Shown here piece by piece: positions 62,805 through 64,000 of a DNA stretch of 64,000 nucleotides (positions are counted from its first letter, which is position 1; the number at the start of each line of letters is the position of its first letter). Where the stretch lies: assembly GCA_016125405.1 (NCBI GenBank), contig WGLW01000019.1, positions 62,001-126,000 on the forward strand. Direction: 5' to 3'. A program made the translations under genes and the position numbers. This DNA is from Alphaproteobacteria bacterium (GTDB lineage: Bacteria > Pseudomonadota > Alphaproteobacteria > Caulobacterales > Hyphomonadaceae). Under the pieces are notes generated by a model, which was not told the DNA's origin, ran no database searches, and saw only the letters and a program-made list of their open reading frames with translations.

Positions 62805-64000
62805 TCGGTTTCGATGACCAGACTAGTCGAGTCATTGGTTTCGATATCGCGAATTGCATACCGCCCCTGTGTCTCAAATCCAAAGAGCCCACGCGCAAGG
62901 GGATTGATCAGGTGCGCCTCGATCTGATTCCGAATTCCGCGACCGCCGTTAGACAGATCAGCAGTACAAAGACGCTTCAAGTCCGCCTTGGCCCGATCGC
63001 TGATGGTCACCTGATAGCCTAGCGAGGCGGCATCAGCGAACACGCTCGAGATCATCATCTCAAAGATTTGGTCCGCCACGTCCGGGCGAATAAAATCAAA
63101 TACGATGATATTCTCGCCTATGCGGTTCAGGATTTCTGGTCGGTTCAGCACCAACTTGAAATGCTTGTCGATCTCGGATCGAACACGCTCGCGAACTTCC
63201 GCAAACGAATGGTCGGGTGTCACGTTCGCAACGCGCGTGCCGTCGGGAGAACTGGAAAAAATACCCAAGTTCGACGTGAAGACGATAAGAGCCTCGGAGA
63301 AATACACACGGTCGCCGCGCCCCGACGTCAGCACGCCGTCATCGAGGATCTGCAGAAACTTGTCCAAGATCCGGGGATGGGCCTTTTCGATCTCGTCGAA
63401 CAGCACAACGCTAAATGGTTTCTCACGAATGGCATTCGTGAGTTCACCGCCGACATCATAGCCGACATAGCCGGGAGGCGCCCCTAACAAGCGTTGGTCA
63501 GCGTGCTCAGCGCTGAACTCACTCATGTCAAAGCGGATGTAAGCCGTTTCATCGCCGAACAACAGCTCGGTAACCGCCTTGGCAAGTTCCGTCTTTCCCA
63601 CGCCGGTCGGACCCGCAAGAAATGCAACGCCTCGCGGCCGCCCGGATCGGCGTCCACCACCTATCCCGGTGGCGGCCCGCTTCACGATGTCCAGCATGTG
63701 GGTTACTGCGTGCGTTTGACCAACCACACGCTTGGCAATCTCAGCGCTGCCGGAAGCAATTCTTGCACGCTCGATCTTCTTCCAGCTGTCCTCAGTCACG
63801 CCCACTTTGTAGCGACGAATAGCTTCGCCAACGTCGGCAACCGACACATTTTCAGACCGGGCAAGCTGCGCAATAGCATTCAGGTCGACCAGCTGAAGGC
63901 CCTCGGTGTCGTCAACTAGTTCGTCTTCGGCCCCGCGAAGCATGTCGGCTGAGGCAGTGCGCGCACCTGGAAAGGTTCGAATCAGGTGGGGGGCTATCGC
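62801..64000 (-). CDS. ClpB/ClpA-like AAA+ ATPase, N-terminus cut by window edge
   Basis: The frame is open to the right edge (about 400 residues visible), so the ATG at 63943 in the track is not the true start. The module is a second-domain (D2) type of Hsp100: VVGQTHAVTHMLDIVKRAATG, Walker A LAGPTGVGKTELAKAV, pore loop GAPPGYVGYDVGGELT, Walker B VVLFDEIEKAHPRILDKFLQILDDG, sensor 1 VFTSNLG, arginine finger RPEILNRIGENI and the small C-terminal domain. Threading of proteins through the pore is expected. It is the first visible gene of the kinase-helicase operon; a preceding D1 domain or other genes may lie beyond the edge. Confidence 0.9.
   Translation of the reverse strand, partial: AIAPHLIRTFPGARTASADMLRGAEDELVDDTEGLQLVDLNAIAQLARSENVSVADVGEAIRRYKVGVTEDSWKKIERARIASGSAEIAKRVVGQTHAVTHMLDIVKRAATGIGGGRRSGRPRGVAFLAGPTGVGKTELAKAVTELLFGDETAYIRFDMSEFSAEHADQRLLGAPPGYVGYDVGGELTNAIREKPFSVVLFDEIEKAHPRILDKFLQILDDGVLTSGRGDRVYFSEALIVFTSNLGIFSSSPDGTRVANVTPDHSFAEVRERVRSEIDKHFKLVLNRPEILNRIGENIIVFDFIRPDVADQIFEMMISSVFADAASLGYQVTISDRAKADLKRLCTADLSNGGRGIRNQIEAHLINPLARGLFGFETQGRYAIRDIETNDSTSLVIETE

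Overview
The window reads as chromosomal DNA of a GC-rich alphaproteobacterium, most likely Caulobacterales/Hyphomonadaceae. The pointers are a popZ (DUF2497) gene followed closely by valS, a MucR-type regulator, the C4 5-aminolevulinate synthase HemA, a run glyA-nrdR-ribD-ribE-ribB-ribH-nusB-thiL, and a plsX-fabH-ihfA-merR block. The taxonomic placement is inference from gene content; no marker sequence was compared with a database.

Positions 1 to about 43,970 are ordinary core genome. A polysaccharide fringe (O-antigen ligase-like protein, family 2 glycosyltransferase, GH16 glycanase) is followed by a FecCD-type iron/siderophore ABC transporter, tRNA-Val, an ArsR/SRPBCC pair, tRNA-Pro, fatty-acid and phospholipid initiation genes (plsX, fabH) with ihfA, a BamE-like lipoprotein, the long riboflavin/one-carbon operon on the minus strand, mucR, hemA, an SdpR/SdpI-like pair with a striking 30-bp operator, a MarR regulator, ispH, argS, ilvD, several small enzymes, valS, popZ, a TolC-like efflux protein and pcm. 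Oddities here are a RibBA whose GTP-cyclohydrolase half has lost its zinc cysteines (RibBX-like), a RibD with only the reductase domain, a RibE with an insertion, a MucR that lacks its zinc histidines, and a duplicated 95-bp element lying behind two minus-strand genes.

From the 3' end of tRNA-Cys (44,048) to at least the right edge the DNA is an integrated genomic island. A P4-type tyrosine integrase sits directly behind the tRNA, followed by a metallophosphoesterase, an IS110-family transposase with a roughly 445-bp non-coding flank (possible bridge-RNA locus), small orphan genes, an AlpA-type regulator, a primase-helicase, and a cluster of 9-bp iteron-like repeats that could be the element's origin. 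The far attachment site is not in the window.

The right-hand 10.5 kb holds one compact minus-strand operon that I consider the exciting cargo. It encodes a ClpB-like AAA+ unfoldase module (cut by the window edge), an NrdG-like radical-SAM protein, and a 2,075-residue multidomain protein (zinc ribbons, degenerate protein kinase, DUF4011-like region, SF1 Upf1/DNA2-type helicase, Vsr/DUF559-like PD-(D/E)xK end domain), followed by two helical proteins of 444 and about 333 residues. The first four genes overlap by 4 to 8 bases. The kinase-helicase architecture recalls the anti-phage system Mokosh as I remember it, but the linkage to a radical-SAM protein and a ClpB-like ATPase does not match a system I can name, so a previously undescribed defence or conflict system is a reasonable hypothesis.
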